Assembly (NCBI RefSeq): GCF_023277745.1
Contig: NZ_CP086322.1
Location: forward strand, 7,440,001-7,504,000
Direction: 5' to 3'
Length of the DNA: 64,000 nucleotides
Source: Streptomyces halobius
Lineage (GTDB): Bacteria > Actinomycetota > Actinomycetes > Streptomycetales > Streptomycetaceae
Below the pieces are notes generated by a model that did no database searches, was not told the origin of the DNA, and worked only from the letters and a program-made list of their open reading frames with translations. This document shows positions 9,134 to 23,714 of the stretch, piece after piece (position 1 is the stretch's first letter; every line of letters starts with the position of its first letter). Position numbers and translations under genes: made by a program.

Positions 9134-9773
9134 CAGCGACCCGATCCGCGTACTGCTGGTGGACGACCACCAGGTCGTACGCCGGGGGCTGCGGACGTTC
9201 CTGGAGGTCCAGGACGACATCGAGGTGGTGGGGGAGGCGTCCGACGGCGCCGAGGGCGTCGGCGCCGCCGAACAGCTGCGCCCGGACGTCGTCCTGATGG
9301 ACGTCAAGATGCCCGGCATGGACGGCATCGAGGCCCTGCGCAAGCTCCGCGAACTGGCCAACCCCGCACGGGTGTTGGTCGTCACCAGCTTCACCGAACA
9401 GCGCACCGTCGTCCCGGCCCTGCGCGCGGGAGCGGCGGGCTATGTCTACAAGGACGTCGACCCGGACGCGCTGGCCGGCGCCATCCGCTCCGTGCACGCG
9501 GGGCATGTCCTGCTCCAGCCCGAGGTCGCCGGTGCCCTGCTGTCTCAGGAGGAGGGCAACAACGGCCAGGGGCGCGGCACTTCACTCACCGAGCGGGAGC
9601 GCGAGGTCCTCGGGCTGATCGCGGACGGCCGCTCCAACCGCGAGATCGCCCGCGCGCTGGTGCTCTCCGAGAAGACCGTCAAGACGCATGTCTCCAACAT
9701 CCTCATGAAGCTGGACCTCGCCGACCGGACGCAGGCCGCGCTGTGGGCCGTACGGCACGGAATCGGGGCCTGA
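9126..9773 (+). CDS. NarL/LuxR-family response regulator
   Basis: A 215-residue response regulator starting at a GTG inside the kinase gene, so the pair is translationally coupled. The receiver has acidic residues in LLVDDHQ, the phospho-acceptor Asp near residue 59 in VVLMDVKMPGMDG, the switch Thr in VVTSF and Lys in YKDVD. A C-terminal LuxR-type HTH (LTEREREVLGLIADGRSN ... VKTHVSNILMKL, about 150-210) binds DNA. It is the evident cognate partner of the GAF kinase. The next genes downstream are chaplins; whether they are targets cannot be told from sequence. Confidence 0.94.
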   Translation: MADSDPIRVLLVDDHQVVRRGLRTFLEVQDDIEVVGEASDGAEGVGAAEQLRPDVVLMDVKMPGMDGIEALRKLRELANPARVLVVTSFTEQRTVVPALRAGAAGYVYKDVDPDALAGAIRSVHAGHVLLQPEVAGALLSQEEGNNGQGRGTSLTEREREVLGLIADGRSNREIARALVLSEKTVKTHVSNILMKLDLADRTQAALWAVRHGIGA

Positions 9774-9949
9774 TCGGGGCCCGACGATCGTCCTGTACGA
9801 CAATGCGTCAAGCCGAACGTCGACTTCCGATCAGAGATTCATACTGTCGTGTAGCTGTAGTCCGTTTGGCGTATCCCTCTTCGCGCCGGGCCGTTGTCCA
9901 GGGCAGTCGTGGCGGCTGGTCACGGCAACGGCAATGAGGAGCAAGAGAA
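9774..9949 (+). promoter_or_regulatory. upstream region of the two-domain chaplin gene
   Basis: A 176-base spacer that should contain the chaplin promoter. A GAGGAGCAAGAGAAG purine-rich ribosome-binding region lies immediately before the coding start at 9950. I see no clear -10/-35 pair. Confidence 0.4.
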
Positions 9950-10351
9950 GTGAAGAACATCAAGCGCGCAGCGGCCATCACGATGGCGGCGGGCGGTCTC
10001 GCCCTCGCGGGTGCCGGCGTCGCGGCGGCCGACGCCCCGCTGGCCAGCGGCCAGGCGGCGGGCTCCGCGGGCGTCCTTTCCGGCAACAACGTGCAGGCCC
10101 CGGTGGACGCCTCCACGAACGCCTGTGGGAACACCGTCAACGGCGTCGGTCTGCTCAACCCCACCGGCGGTCAGAAGTGCGCCAACTACACCCAGGGCGG
10201 CGCGGAGGGGCAGGCCGTGGCCTCCTCGGGCGTCGGCTCCGGCAACAACGTGCAGATCCCGGTGCACACCCCCGTGAACACCACCGGCAACAGCGTCAAC
10301 ATCGTCGGCCTGCTCAACCCCACCGGCGGCAACGTCAGCAGCAACTACTGA
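9950..10351 (+). CDS. chaplin with two chaplin domains and no sorting signal
   Basis: A 133-residue secreted protein. The signal peptide ends near AAADA (about residue 28). Two chaplin domains follow: residues about 34-80 (SGVLSGNNVQAPVD-type core, Cys59 and Cys77) and about 86-133 (SGVGSGNNVQIPVH, no Cys). Chaplins self-assemble into amphipathic fibrils that coat aerial hyphae and spores. Usually the long ones have two domains plus an LAXTG sortase signal and a membrane anchor, while the short ones have one domain. This protein has two domains but stops at SSNY with no anchor. The first domain can form the usual disulfide; the second resembles Cys-free ChpE. A second chaplin gene follows 60 bases downstream. 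Confidence 0.9.
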   Translation: MKNIKRAAAITMAAGGLALAGAGVAAADAPLASGQAAGSAGVLSGNNVQAPVDASTNACGNTVNGVGLLNPTGGQKCANYTQGGAEGQAVASSGVGSGNNVQIPVHTPVNTTGNSVNIVGLLNPTGGNVSSNY

Positions 10352-10411
10352 GGCGCCGGACCACTGTCATCTGCGGCCTGTGTCGCCGCGTAAGGAACTC
10401 ACACTCACACC

Positions 10412-10651
10412 ATGAACACCGTAAAGAAGACCGCCCTCGTCGTTGCCGGTGCCGGTCTGGCCCTCGGCGCCGCCGCCGGGTCAGCCTTCGCTCACGATGG
10501 CGCCAACGGCAATGCTGTGATGTCGCCGGGCGTCGGCTCCGGCAACAACGCGCAGGCCCCGGTGCACGTCCCCGTGAACGCCACCGGCAACAGCGCCAAC
10601 GTCATCGGCGCCCTCAACCCCGCCTTCGACAACATCAGCTCGAACGGCTGA
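10412..10651 (+). CDS. chpE: short cysteine-free chaplin, ChpE-like
   Basis: A 79-residue secreted chaplin. The signal peptide ends near SAFA (about residue 27) and one chaplin domain follows (SPGVGSGNNAQAPVHVPVN, then VIGALNPAFDN). The lack of Cys and the short length match ChpE, which unlike other short chaplins lacks the disulfide. The second domain of the neighbouring chaplin is very similar, which suggests local duplication. In S. coelicolor, from memory, chpE (SCO1800) sits in this same core neighbourhood, which supports the symbol. Two hairpins follow. Confidence 0.88.
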   Translation: MNTVKKTALVVAGAGLALGAAAGSAFAHDGANGNAVMSPGVGSGNNAQAPVHVPVNATGNSANVIGALNPAFDNISSNG

Positions 10652-10670
10652 GGTTGTCCGGCGCAAGACC

Positions 10671-10698
10671 GAACAGCCCCCTGTGACCAGGGCTGTTC
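10671..10698 (+). terminator. hairpin downstream of chpE
   Basis: GAACAGCCC (10671-10679) pairs perfectly with GGGCTGTTC (10690-10698) across a 10-base loop, 20 bases past the chpE stop. Confidence 0.55.
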
Positions 10699-10735
10699 AC
10701 CGAGAGGGGAACGCCGGGACCGCATATCCCCTCCC

Positions 10736-10773
10736 AAGGCCCCGCCGACCGTACTGCGGTTCGGCGGGGCCTT
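10736..10773. terminator. bidirectional terminator
   Basis: A perfect 13-bp stem, AAGGCCCCGCCGA (10736-10748) with TCGGCGGGGCCTT (10761-10773), has T/A-ended arms. It lies between chpE and the convergent gene ending at 10791. Confidence 0.8.
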
Positions 10774-10790
10774 CCCCCGTCGGCACCTCG

Positions 10791-11597
10791 TCATCCCCGG
10801 CGACGCTCCCGTTCCTCCACCGCGGAGTTGTACGCCGCCACCTGCGCCCGCCGGGCCGTACGCTCCACCGGACGCAGCGCTTCGGCCCGCGCCGCGATCT
10901 CCGACGCGCTCACCGCACCGCCGTGCTCATCGCCGCCCTCCAGCGCGATGTCGATGAGCGCGCCCACCCGCTGCGCCAGCTCCAACACCCGCACGGCACG
11001 CGGCGGATAGCCGGGAGCCAGCACCTGCCGGCCGGCCTCCGCCCGCGCCCGGTACACCTCCAGGGCCGCCTCCGCAACCGGACCGGCCCCGGCCACATCC
11101 AGCTTCGAGAGCACCTCCGTCGCGTCCCGCAGCGCCTCCGCCAGCTCCCGCTCCGCCTCGCCCAGCGACGGCACATCGGCCGGCGGCGCGTCCCGCACCG
11201 GAAGGCAGTGCCAGACCACCTCCACATGCACATCGGGACCGCTGCCGCCCTCCGGCCCGGCCTCGTATATCTCCGGAACCAGTCCCACACCGGCCCCCGC
11301 GGCCAGCACCGCCTCCTCGGCCTCCAGCGCCCGCGCGTTGAATTCGGGCGGGCCGCTCAGCCCCAGCGGATGCCCCGGCGCCGGCAGCGCCACCCGCAGA
11401 CCGACCGCCCCCAGCGCCCGCAGACGCCCCAGCGCGAGTGTCAGCCCGACCGGTGCCTCCTCCCCGGGCAGATCGGCCACGCGGTGCACCGCATCATCGT
11501 CCGCGATACGGTGCGCGGCTTCATCAGGTGAGACAAGTCCGGCCAATAGGGCATTTCCCCACGACGCCAGCCGTCCTGAACGAGGTTCATCGAGCAT
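10791..11597 (-). CDS. conserved actinobacterial protein of unknown function
   Basis: A 268-residue soluble protein, Ala/Glu/Arg-rich, that I recognise only as a conserved Streptomyces hypothetical. The N-terminal half has WGNALLAGLVSPDEAAHRI and a Pro/Gly-rich middle. The C-terminal half is helical (repeated AEAALEVYRARAEAG-like heptads). There is no signal peptide, membrane segment or metal motif. I chose the ATG at 11597 (MLDEPRSGRL), where composition becomes protein-like, though its GGGGAG ribosome-binding site is very close; the frame is open upstream to 11687. It is divergent from the ABC ATPase gene. Confidence 0.7.
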   Translation of the reverse strand: MLDEPRSGRLASWGNALLAGLVSPDEAAHRIADDDAVHRVADLPGEEAPVGLTLALGRLRALGAVGLRVALPAPGHPLGLSGPPEFNARALEAEEAVLAAGAGVGLVPEIYEAGPEGGSGPDVHVEVVWHCLPVRDAPPADVPSLGEAERELAEALRDATEVLSKLDVAGAGPVAEAALEVYRARAEAGRQVLAPGYPPRAVRVLELAQRVGALIDIALEGGDEHGGAVSASEIAARAEALRPVERTARRAQVAAYNSAVEERERRRG

Positions 11598-11704
11598 GCT
11601 CCCCAGCCTAGGGAACGGCACCGACACCGAGTGGCGTAGGTTTGCTGGGGGGATGCGCCGGCAGGCGCACGCGACGCCGAGATGCAATGGGAGACAACGC
11701 GCTC

Positions 11705-12496
<792 letters not shown>

Positions 12497-12553
12497 CACG
12501 GCTGACCGATCGCACCCTGTCCCGGGCCACCCCCGCGGACCTACCATGAACCC

Positions 12554-12976
12554 GTGGATCCATGGGTGTGGTGGCTGATCGCCGCCGTAGGGCTGGGTAT
12601 TCCTCTCGTCGTGACCGCGATGCCCGAATTCGGGATGCTCGCGGTCGGCGCCGTCGCCGGTGCCGTCACCGCAGGAGCCGGTGGCGGCACCGTCCTCCAA
12701 TTCCTCGTGTTCGCCGCCGTATCGGTCGCGCTGATCACCGTGGTACGCCCGATCGCCAAGCGCCACCGCGGCCAGGGCCCGCACCTGTCATCGGGAGTCG
12801 ACGCGCTCAAGGGCAAGAGCGCCACGGTCCTGGAACGGGTCGACGCCGACGGCGGCCGGATCAAACTCGCCGGCGAGGTCTGGTCCGCGCGCGCCCTCGA
12901 CTCCGGCCAGGTCTACGAACCGGGCCAGCGGGTCGACGTCGTCGAGATCGAAGGCGCCACCGCGGTCGTCATCTGA
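12554..12976 (+). CDS. NfeD-like membrane protein
   Basis: A 140-residue protein with a GTG start. About three hydrophobic segments in the first 70 residues are followed by a C-terminal OB-fold-like domain (GKSATVLERVDADGGRIKL ... VYEPGQRVDVVEIEGATAVV), the layout of short NfeD proteins. NfeD proteins are encoded beside SPFH/stomatin proteins and work with them in membrane organisation. Here an SPFH gene follows 104 bases downstream on the same strand, as expected. Confidence 0.88.
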   Translation: MDPWVWWLIAAVGLGIPLVVTAMPEFGMLAVGAVAGAVTAGAGGGTVLQFLVFAAVSVALITVVRPIAKRHRGQGPHLSSGVDALKGKSATVLERVDADGGRIKLAGEVWSARALDSGQVYEPGQRVDVVEIEGATAVVI

Positions 12977-13080
12977 CCCGAACGCACTACGCGACGCGTC
13001 ACGACTCTGGAAGACTGATCAACCTGTAGAGCCGGTCGACCGCGGCCGGCACGGACGCAACGAAGGGCACGGGAGCCGCT

Positions 13081-14013
13081 GTGGAACCGATCATCATCGT
13101 CCTGATCATCCTGGTGGTGCTCGTGTTCATCGCACTCATCAAAACGATCCAGGTCATTCCACAGGCCAGCGCCGCCATCGTGGAACGCTTCGGCCGCTAC
13201 ACCCGCACCCTCAACGCCGGCCTGAACATCGTCGTCCCGTTCATCGACTCCATCCGCAACCGCGTGGACCTCCGCGAGCAGGTCGTGCCGTTCCCGCCGC
13301 AGCCGGTGATCACCCAGGACAACCTCGTCGTGAACATCGACACCGTCATCTACTACCAGGTGACGGACGCGCGCGCCGCGACGTACGAGGTCGCCAGCTA
13401 CATCCAGGCCATCGAGCAGCTCACCGTCACCACCCTCCGGAACATCATCGGCGGCATGGACCTGGAACGGACCCTGACCTCCCGCGAGGAGATCAACGCG
13501 GCGCTGCGCGGCGTCCTGGACGAGGCCACCGGCAAGTGGGGCATCCGCGTCAACCGTGTCGAGCTCAAGGCGATCGAGCCGCCGACCTCCATCCAGGACT
13601 CGATGGAGAAGCAGATGCGCGCCGACCGGGACAAGCGCGCCGCCATCCTGCAGGCCGAAGGTGTCCGGCAGTCCCAGATCCTCACCGCCGAAGGTGAGAA
13701 GCAGTCCTCGATCCTGCGCGCCGAAGGTGAGGCCAAGGCCGCCGCACTGCGCGCCGAGGGCGAGGCCCAGGCGATCCGGGTGGTCTTCGAGTCCATCCAC
13801 GCCGGAGACCCGGACCAGAAGCTGCTCTCCTACCAGTACCTCCAGATGCTCCCGAAGATCGCCGAAGGCGACGCCAACAAGCTCTGGATCGTGCCCAGCG
13901 AGATCGGCGACGCCCTCAAGGGCCTCGGCGGCGCCATCGGCAACTTCACTCCCGCTGGCGGCGGCATCCCCAAGCCCAGCACGCCGAACCGCGAAGCGCC
14001 CCCGATCGACTGA
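13081..14013 (+). CDS. SPFH/band 7 (stomatin-like) protein
   Basis: A 310-residue membrane-anchored SPFH protein (QmcA/paraslipin type) with a GTG start. One N-terminal hydrophobic anchor (about 4-20) precedes the band 7 domain (VIPQASAAIVERFGRYTRT through about residue 185). A long charged coiled coil (about 190-245) contains near-repeats of ILxAEGExxxxxLRAEGEA. Such proteins oligomerise into membrane scaffolds. Pairing with the upstream NfeD gene supports this. Beyond membrane organisation the role is not known. Confidence 0.93.
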   Translation: MEPIIIVLIILVVLVFIALIKTIQVIPQASAAIVERFGRYTRTLNAGLNIVVPFIDSIRNRVDLREQVVPFPPQPVITQDNLVVNIDTVIYYQVTDARAATYEVASYIQAIEQLTVTTLRNIIGGMDLERTLTSREEINAALRGVLDEATGKWGIRVNRVELKAIEPPTSIQDSMEKQMRADRDKRAAILQAEGVRQSQILTAEGEKQSSILRAEGEAKAAALRAEGEAQAIRVVFESIHAGDPDQKLLSYQYLQMLPKIAEGDANKLWIVPSEIGDALKGLGGAIGNFTPAGGGIPKPSTPNREAPPID

Positions 14014-14092
14014 CGCCCGCACCCCTCGTGCATGATCAGTGGTGGCCCCTCGACCTTCATGGCGGGGAGGCACACCCTGACCATGTGAGGAG

Positions 14093-14866
14093 ATGGCCTT
14101 GTCCATCTGGGAATCCGTCGCAGTCTTCACCGCCGGCATCGGCGCCGGCACCATCAACACCGTCGTCGGCTCCGGAACGCTGATCACCTTCCCCGTGCTG
14201 CTGGCCGTCGGCCTGCCGCCCGTCACGGCCAACGTCTCCAACAGCCTCGGCCTGGTGCCCGGCTCGATCAGCGGCGCCATCGGCTACCGCCGCGAACTCG
14301 GCGGCCAGCACCGCCGCGTCCTGCGCTTCGGCGCCATCGCCCTCCTCGGCGGCCTGGCCGGCGCGATTCTGCTGCTCGCCCTGCCCCCCAGGGCCTTCGA
14401 CACGGTCGTACCCGTCCTGATCGGCCTGGCCCTGGTGCTCGTCGTCGCACAGCCCCGGCTTTCCGCCGCGCTCCGCGCCCGCCACGAGCGGAACGGCACC
14501 ACGGCCCATCGCGACGGCGGCATCGCCCTGCTCACCGGCCTCCTGCTGGCCAGCACATACGGCGGCTACTTCGGCGCCGCCCAGGGCATCCTCTACCTCT
14601 CCCTGATGGGCCTGCTGCTCCACGAGGACCTCCAGCGCGTCAACGCCCTCAAGAACGTCCTCGCCGCCCTCACCAACGGCGTCGCCGCGATCTTCTTCCT
14701 CTTCGTCGCGGAATTCGACTGGAGCGCCGTCCTCCTCATCGCTGTCGGCTCGGCCCTCGGCGGCCAGATCGGCGCGACGGTGGGCAGACGTCTGCCGCCC
14801 ACCGTGCTGCGTACCGTCATCGTCGCCGTCGGCCTCGCGGCCATCGCCCAACTCATCGTCAGATAA
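14093..14866 (+). CDS. TauE/SafE-family membrane permease
   Basis: A 257-residue integral membrane protein with about eight hydrophobic helices in two homologous halves, the usual size for TauE/SafE (sulfite exporter-like) permeases. Characteristic are GIGAGTINTVVGSGTLITFP near the N-terminus, NVSNSLGLVPGSISG, and GGYFGAAQGILYLSLMGL opening the second half. Family members export sulfite or organosulfonates; the substrate here is unknown. It starts at an ATG with an AGGAG ribosome-binding site and lies 79 bases downstream of the SPFH gene. Confidence 0.9.
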   Translation: MALSIWESVAVFTAGIGAGTINTVVGSGTLITFPVLLAVGLPPVTANVSNSLGLVPGSISGAIGYRRELGGQHRRVLRFGAIALLGGLAGAILLLALPPRAFDTVVPVLIGLALVLVVAQPRLSAALRARHERNGTTAHRDGGIALLTGLLLASTYGGYFGAAQGILYLSLMGLLLHEDLQRVNALKNVLAALTNGVAAIFFLFVAEFDWSAVLLIAVGSALGGQIGATVGRRLPPTVLRTVIVAVGLAAIAQLIVR

Positions 14867-14896
14867 GGCGCGTTGCGCGACGGGCGCGGTACGCGT

Positions 14897-15403
14897 TCAG
14901 GCCGGCAGCGCCGCCAGCCACGCCGGGAGCTCCTCCCGTACGGACACCCCGAGTGCCGAGACCATCGCATCCGCCGGCGTCGGCTCGAACGGCCGCCGCA
15001 GCAGCCGCATCCCCGCCTGCTCGGGTGTCCGGTCCGCTTTACGGTGATTGTCCTCGGTGCAGGAGGCGACGGTATTCAGCCAGGTGTCCCCACCGCCGTG
15101 CGAGCGCGGTACGACATGGTCCACGGTCGTCGCCCGCCGGCCGCAGTACGCACAACGGTGCTGGTCACGCGCCAGCACGCCCCGCCGCGTCCATGCCGCC
15201 CGTCTTCGGAACGGCACCCGTACGTATCTGCTGAGCCTGATCACCCGGGGCACCGGCACATCCACCGATGCGGCACGGATGCGCAGCCCCGGGTGCGCGT
15301 GCTCGACCACGGCCTTGTCCTGCATGACCAGCACCACCGCACGCCGCAGCGACACCGTCGACAGCGGCTCGAAGCTCGCGTTCAGAACCAGCGTCTCGCG
15401 CAT
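14897..15403 (-). CDS. HNH endonuclease family protein
   Basis: A 168-residue small HNH nuclease of a type common in actinobacterial chromosomes. An N-terminal segment (LVLNASFEPLSTVSLRRAV) precedes the HNH core: a CAYCG pair (Cys84, Cys87), TVDHVVPRSHGGGDTWLN (catalytic His near 96, Asn110) and a second zinc-binding part CTEDNHRKADR. It probably nicks or cuts DNA with a divalent metal; its biological target is unknown. I chose the ATG at 15403, which has a good GGGAGGT ribosome-binding site 6 bases upstream; the frame is open far upstream but is not protein-like there. Confidence 0.9.
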   Translation of the reverse strand: MRETLVLNASFEPLSTVSLRRAVVLVMQDKAVVEHAHPGLRIRAASVDVPVPRVIRLSRYVRVPFRRRAAWTRRGVLARDQHRCAYCGRRATTVDHVVPRSHGGGDTWLNTVASCTEDNHRKADRTPEQAGMRLLRRPFEPTPADAMVSALGVSVREELPAWLAALPA

Positions 15404-15827
15404 CCCGACCACCTCCCGGACCCCGTTCGCCCCCGTGGCGAAGTGGCTCCACTGTGCAGTGGCAGGTATTTCCCGGACAACGCAATTTCCGTATGCCACA
15501 AGGGAAATGGAGAGTGAGCGCAAGGCGAAGAAGAGGTGAGGTGAGCGCCGGACCGTGAGGGCGCCTCGCGCATCGGAAACGGGTGCGCTCCGGATCCCGC
15601 CCCCGTGCAACACACGGGACCCGGAGCGAACGGCAGCCGACGCGGACACCCGGCACGAATCCGGGCTCCGGGTGGGGTGCCCTCGAGCCAACGGGGGAGC
15701 GGGACGACACACCTGCGCCCCGCCGCTCCCACCACTGCGGTACCAGCTGCCCGACGGCTTCGCAGCCCGTCAGCCGGATACCACTCTGCGTGCCAGAAGC
15801 GCCGGGGCGCAACGGAATTACGGGCGC
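15404..15827. other. intergenic region with one strong hairpin, no gene seen
   Basis: It lies upstream of the HNH gene and downstream of the PEBP gene, both minus strand. A 13-bp stem with one mismatch (15587-15599 with 15615-15627) may end transcription from the PEBP gene. The stretch near 15470-15500 is AT-richer than its surroundings and may hold the HNH promoter. Confidence 0.5.
15587..15627 (-). terminator. putative terminator downstream of the PEBP-like gene
   Basis: GCTCCGGATCCCG pairs with CGGGACCCGGAGC with one mismatch and a 15-base loop. There is no clear U-tract, as is common in Streptomyces. Confidence 0.4.
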
Positions 15828-16367
15828 TCAGCCCTCGGCGGGCACCTCGTACTCGGCGATCAGCTGAGCCCGCCCGATCGTGTGGAACCGCAGATTGAAG
15901 CCCACCACCGCGGGCGACGCATCGCCGTCAGGACCGAGCTTCTCCTGGTCCACCGCGTACACGGTGAAGACATAACGGTGCGGACCGTCCCCGGGCGGCG
16001 GCGCCGCGCCACCGAAATCCCGCGTCCCGTAGTCGTTACGGACATGCACGGCACCCTCGGGCAGCCCCTTCATGTCACCGGACCCGGCGCCGGCCGGCAA
16101 CTCCGTCACCGACGCCGGGATGTCGAACAGCGACCAGTGCCAGAAACCACTGCCGGTCGGCGCGTCCGGGTCGTAGCAGCTCACGGCGTAGCTCCGTGTC
16201 TCCTCGGGGGCGCCCTCCCACCGAAGATGCGGCGAGGTGTTCCCCTCGGAGTAGACCTGGGCCGCCCCCAGCGTCCCGCCGGACGGCACATCCTCGCTCA
16301 CCACCGTGAACTCCGGCACCGGCGGATGGAAATCGTGCGGGAGCGGTCGCCGCTTCAGCTCGGACAC
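15828..16367 (-). CDS. YbhB/YbcL-type Raf kinase inhibitor-like (PEBP) protein
   Basis: A 179-residue phosphatidylethanolamine-binding-protein fold. The two family signatures are present: CYDPDAPTGSGFWHW around residue 65-80 and GPHRYVFTVYAV around 130. Bacterial members are small cytosolic proteins that bind anionic ligands; no specific role is established. There is no signal peptide. ATG start. It follows the Spo0M gene on the same strand with a 42-base gap and may be co-transcribed with it. Confidence 0.93.
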   Translation of the reverse strand: MSELKRRPLPHDFHPPVPEFTVVSEDVPSGGTLGAAQVYSEGNTSPHLRWEGAPEETRSYAVSCYDPDAPTGSGFWHWSLFDIPASVTELPAGAGSGDMKGLPEGAVHVRNDYGTRDFGGAAPPPGDGPHRYVFTVYAVDQEKLGPDGDASPAVVGFNLRFHTIGRAQLIAEYEVPAEG

Positions 16368-16409
16368 TTCGACACCTCCTGGTCGCTTGCTGACACTGTT
16401 CCGGCCAGG

Positions 16410-17192
16410 TTAGAGCCAGTTCCGCTTACCGCCGACCTCCGCCAGCCACTGGTTGAGATACGCAGCCCAGTCGGTGCCCTCGAAGTCGTCGAGGCCGATC
16501 GTGAACTGCCGGTACGAGTCCGAGCCCCCGGTGAACAGACCCGGCTTCTTGTCCATCTCCAGCACCACGTCCATCTCGTGGCCATCGGCGATGAACGACA
16601 GCTCGACCTGGTTCAGCCCGCGGTACTGCTGCGGCGCGTAGAACTCGATCTCCTGGTAGAACGGCAGCTTCTGCCGCGTCCCCCGGATGTGCCCCTTCTC
16701 CAGATCGGCGGACTTGAACCGGAATCCGAGCCGGCCGAACGCATCAAGAATCGCCTGCTGCGCCGGCAGCGGGTGCACATTCACCGGGTCCAGGTCACCG
16801 GAGTCCACCGCACGGGCGATCGCCAGCTCCGTCGTCACCCCGACGCTCATCCCCTTCAGATGCGTCCCGAGGAACGTGGTGATCGGCGTCTCCCACGGAA
16901 TCTCCAAGCCGAACGGCACGGTGTGCGTGGCCCCCGGCTGCACCTGGAACGCGCCACCCACCTGCAGCCTGGTGAACTCGATGTTCTGCCGCTGTTCCCC
17001 GTCGTTGGTCTGCACCTCGACGACCGCCTGCAGCCCGACGGACAGCCCCTGGATGTCCTGCGCCACCTTCCCGCCCTCGATGCGCACCTCACCCTGCGCG
17101 ACTCCGCCCGGGACGACGTTCTCCTCGAAGAGCACCGTCTCCACCGACGCGCCCCCGGCTCCCATGCTCGCCAGCAGCTTCTTGAACCCCAT
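16410..17192 (-). CDS. Spo0M-like sporulation-control protein
   Basis: A 260-residue member of the SpoOM family, which has an arrestin-like beta-sandwich fold. Family-typical features are the start [19 protein letters not shown], the early segment [16 protein letters not shown], the [12 protein letters not shown] turn, and the C-terminal [11 protein letters not shown] ... [11 protein letters not shown] region. In Bacillus Spo0M affects sporulation and membrane-linked processes; the Streptomyces role is not defined. It is cytosolic. ATG start with GGGGAGGAC upstream. Confidence 0.92.
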   Translation of the reverse strand: MGFKKLLASMGAGGASVETVLFEENVVPGGVAQGEVRIEGGKVAQDIQGLSVGLQAVVEVQTNDGEQRQNIEFTRLQVGGAFQVQPGATHTVPFGLEIPWETPITTFLGTHLKGMSVGVTTELAIARAVDSGDLDPVNVHPLPAQQAILDAFGRLGFRFKSADLEKGHIRGTRQKLPFYQEIEFYAPQQYRGLNQVELSFIADGHEMDVVLEMDKKPGLFTGGSDSYRQFTIGLDDFEGTDWAAYLNQWLAEVGGKRNWL

Positions 17193-17380
17193 GCTCGTCC
17201 TCCCCAGGCGGAACGCCTGTGCTGTGTATTGCTCGCCGAGATATCGGCTTGATCCCTACGAATCGGCTTGATGCCTACGAACGCGAAACGGCGCCGGCCG
17301 GTTCCACCGCCACACCTTCCCAACCGGGGCACCCTCCTGGCCAGCCGCCCGCCCCTCCGGCTGCACTACCCTCGGGCCGC

Positions 17381-18031
17381 ATGACCGACGTACCGGAACG
17401 TATGCCGCTCACCCGCGCCTTCTTCGACCGCCCCGTTCAGGACGTCGCCCCCGACCTTCTCGGCCGCACGCTCGTCCGCAACACCCCCGACGGTCGCATC
17501 GCGCTCCGCCTGACCGAGGTGGAGGCATACGACGGTGAGACCGACCCCGGCTCGCACGCCTACCGGGGCCGCACCGCACGCAACGCCGCCATGTTCGGCC
17601 CGCCCGGCCACGCGTACGTCTACTTCATCTACGGGATGTGGTTCAGCCTCAATCTGGTCTGCTGCCCCGAGGGGCAGGCGAGCGGCGTCCTGCTGCGCGC
17701 CGGCGAGATCCTCACGGGTGAGCACCTGGCATCCGGCCGCCGTCCCAAGGCCCGCAACAGCAATGAACTGGCCAAGGGCCCGGCCCGCCTGGCCACCGCC
17801 CTGGACATCGACCGCACCCTCGACGGCACCGACCTCTGCGCCGGCGGCAACACCCCCCTCTCCGTGCTGCACGGCCGCCCGCCCGCCCCCGACCAGGTAC
17901 GCAGCGGCCCACGCACCGGAGTCGGCGGCGATGGGGCCGATCACCCCTGGCGCTACTGGATCGACGGCGACCCCACCGTCAGTCCGTACCGCCGGCACAC
18001 CCCGCGCCGCCGTGCCGCCTCAGCAACTTGA
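17381..18031 (+). CDS. 3-methyladenine DNA glycosylase, AAG/MPG type
   Basis: A 216-residue alkyladenine DNA glycosylase of the human-AAG fold, which removes alkylated purines in base-excision repair. Recognisable are [20 protein letters not shown], with the catalytic-type Glu in VEAY, the tract [15 protein letters not shown], and [15 protein letters not shown] in the DNA-binding part. I chose the ATG at 17381 ([19 protein letters not shown]), where family similarity begins; the longer frame adds a low-complexity Pro/Ala-rich tail. It is the last protein gene before the rRNA operon. Confidence 0.92.
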   Translation: MTDVPERMPLTRAFFDRPVQDVAPDLLGRTLVRNTPDGRIALRLTEVEAYDGETDPGSHAYRGRTARNAAMFGPPGHAYVYFIYGMWFSLNLVCCPEGQASGVLLRAGEILTGEHLASGRRPKARNSNELAKGPARLATALDIDRTLDGTDLCAGGNTPLSVLHGRPPAPDQVRSGPRTGVGGDGADHPWRYWIDGDPTVSPYRRHTPRRRAASAT

Positions 18032-18649
18032 CTCCGCCATGACGAACGCCGTAACGTGGCCCGAGCCGCTGGACACGGGCAGCGCTACTCTGCGCAGACC
18101 GCCGGGCGGCGAAACCAACCACTACGGAAGCCTCCCTAATCGGGTCTTGTTTCGCGTTGCCGAAATTCGATCCTTACGGCCCGATTATGAGCCGCACGGG
18201 AAGACAGCTAAAGTAGTGGCCACGCCGAAAGGCGGCCCTCCGACGGGAAATCGGAACCGAATTCGGACCGCGACTTCCGAGAAGCGTGGAACGAAAAGGA
18301 TCTGATAAAGTCGGAAACCGTGAGGAAGCCGAGAGGCGGAATCGCACCGGCGGAAATCAGGACCGCGAGGATCTGGTAGAGTCGGAAACGCAAGACCGAA
18401 GGGAAGCGCCCGGAGGGCCTGGTGAAACAGGCGCGAAGGAAGCGTCCGTTCCTTGAGAACTCAACAGCGTGCCAAAAGTCAACGCCAGATATGTTGATAC
18501 CCCGTCTCCTCTTGTGGAGATGAGGTTCCTTTGAAAGCCCACTCCGCTTTTGTCGGGGTGGCACACACAGCGAGGATGCTGTGAACCACCGGATTATTCC
18601 TCTGGTGGTTCCGCTCAACGCGAGTGTTCGACCGGATATCCGGTACACA
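18032..18649 (+). promoter_or_regulatory. rRNA operon promoter and leader region
   Basis: It is AT-richer than its surroundings. Two near-identical promoter-like blocks lie 71 bases apart: GGATCTGATAAAGTCGGAAAC (18298-18318) and GGATCTGGTAGAGTCGGAAAC (18369-18389), each with an extended -10-like TGATAAAGT/TGGTAGAGT core. A further TAAAGT lies at 18209-18214. The leader block TTGAGAACTCAACAG (from 18453) is the actinobacterial boxA-type antitermination/processing element, and a related one recurs before the 23S gene. AGTCAACG (18477-18484) pairs with CGTTGACT (20267-20274) beyond the 16S, marking the precursor-16S stem. Confidence 0.75.
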
Positions 18650-23605
<4,956 letters not shown>

Positions 23606-23609
23606 AGTT

Positions 23610-23631
23610 GCTCGCGTCCACTGTGTAGTTC
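23610..23631 (+). other. 3' arm of the precursor-23S processing stem
   Basis: Complementary to 20457-20478; see that entry. The remainder of the spacer up to the 5S gene (to 23714) shows no gene. Confidence 0.8.
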
Positions 23632-23714
23632 CCGGGTTGCGAACAGTCGCACCGGTTGAACTAAGTTTCACTTAACTAACTGAAGAGTGTGCTTGTTCGC
23701 TTGAACCCGATAGG

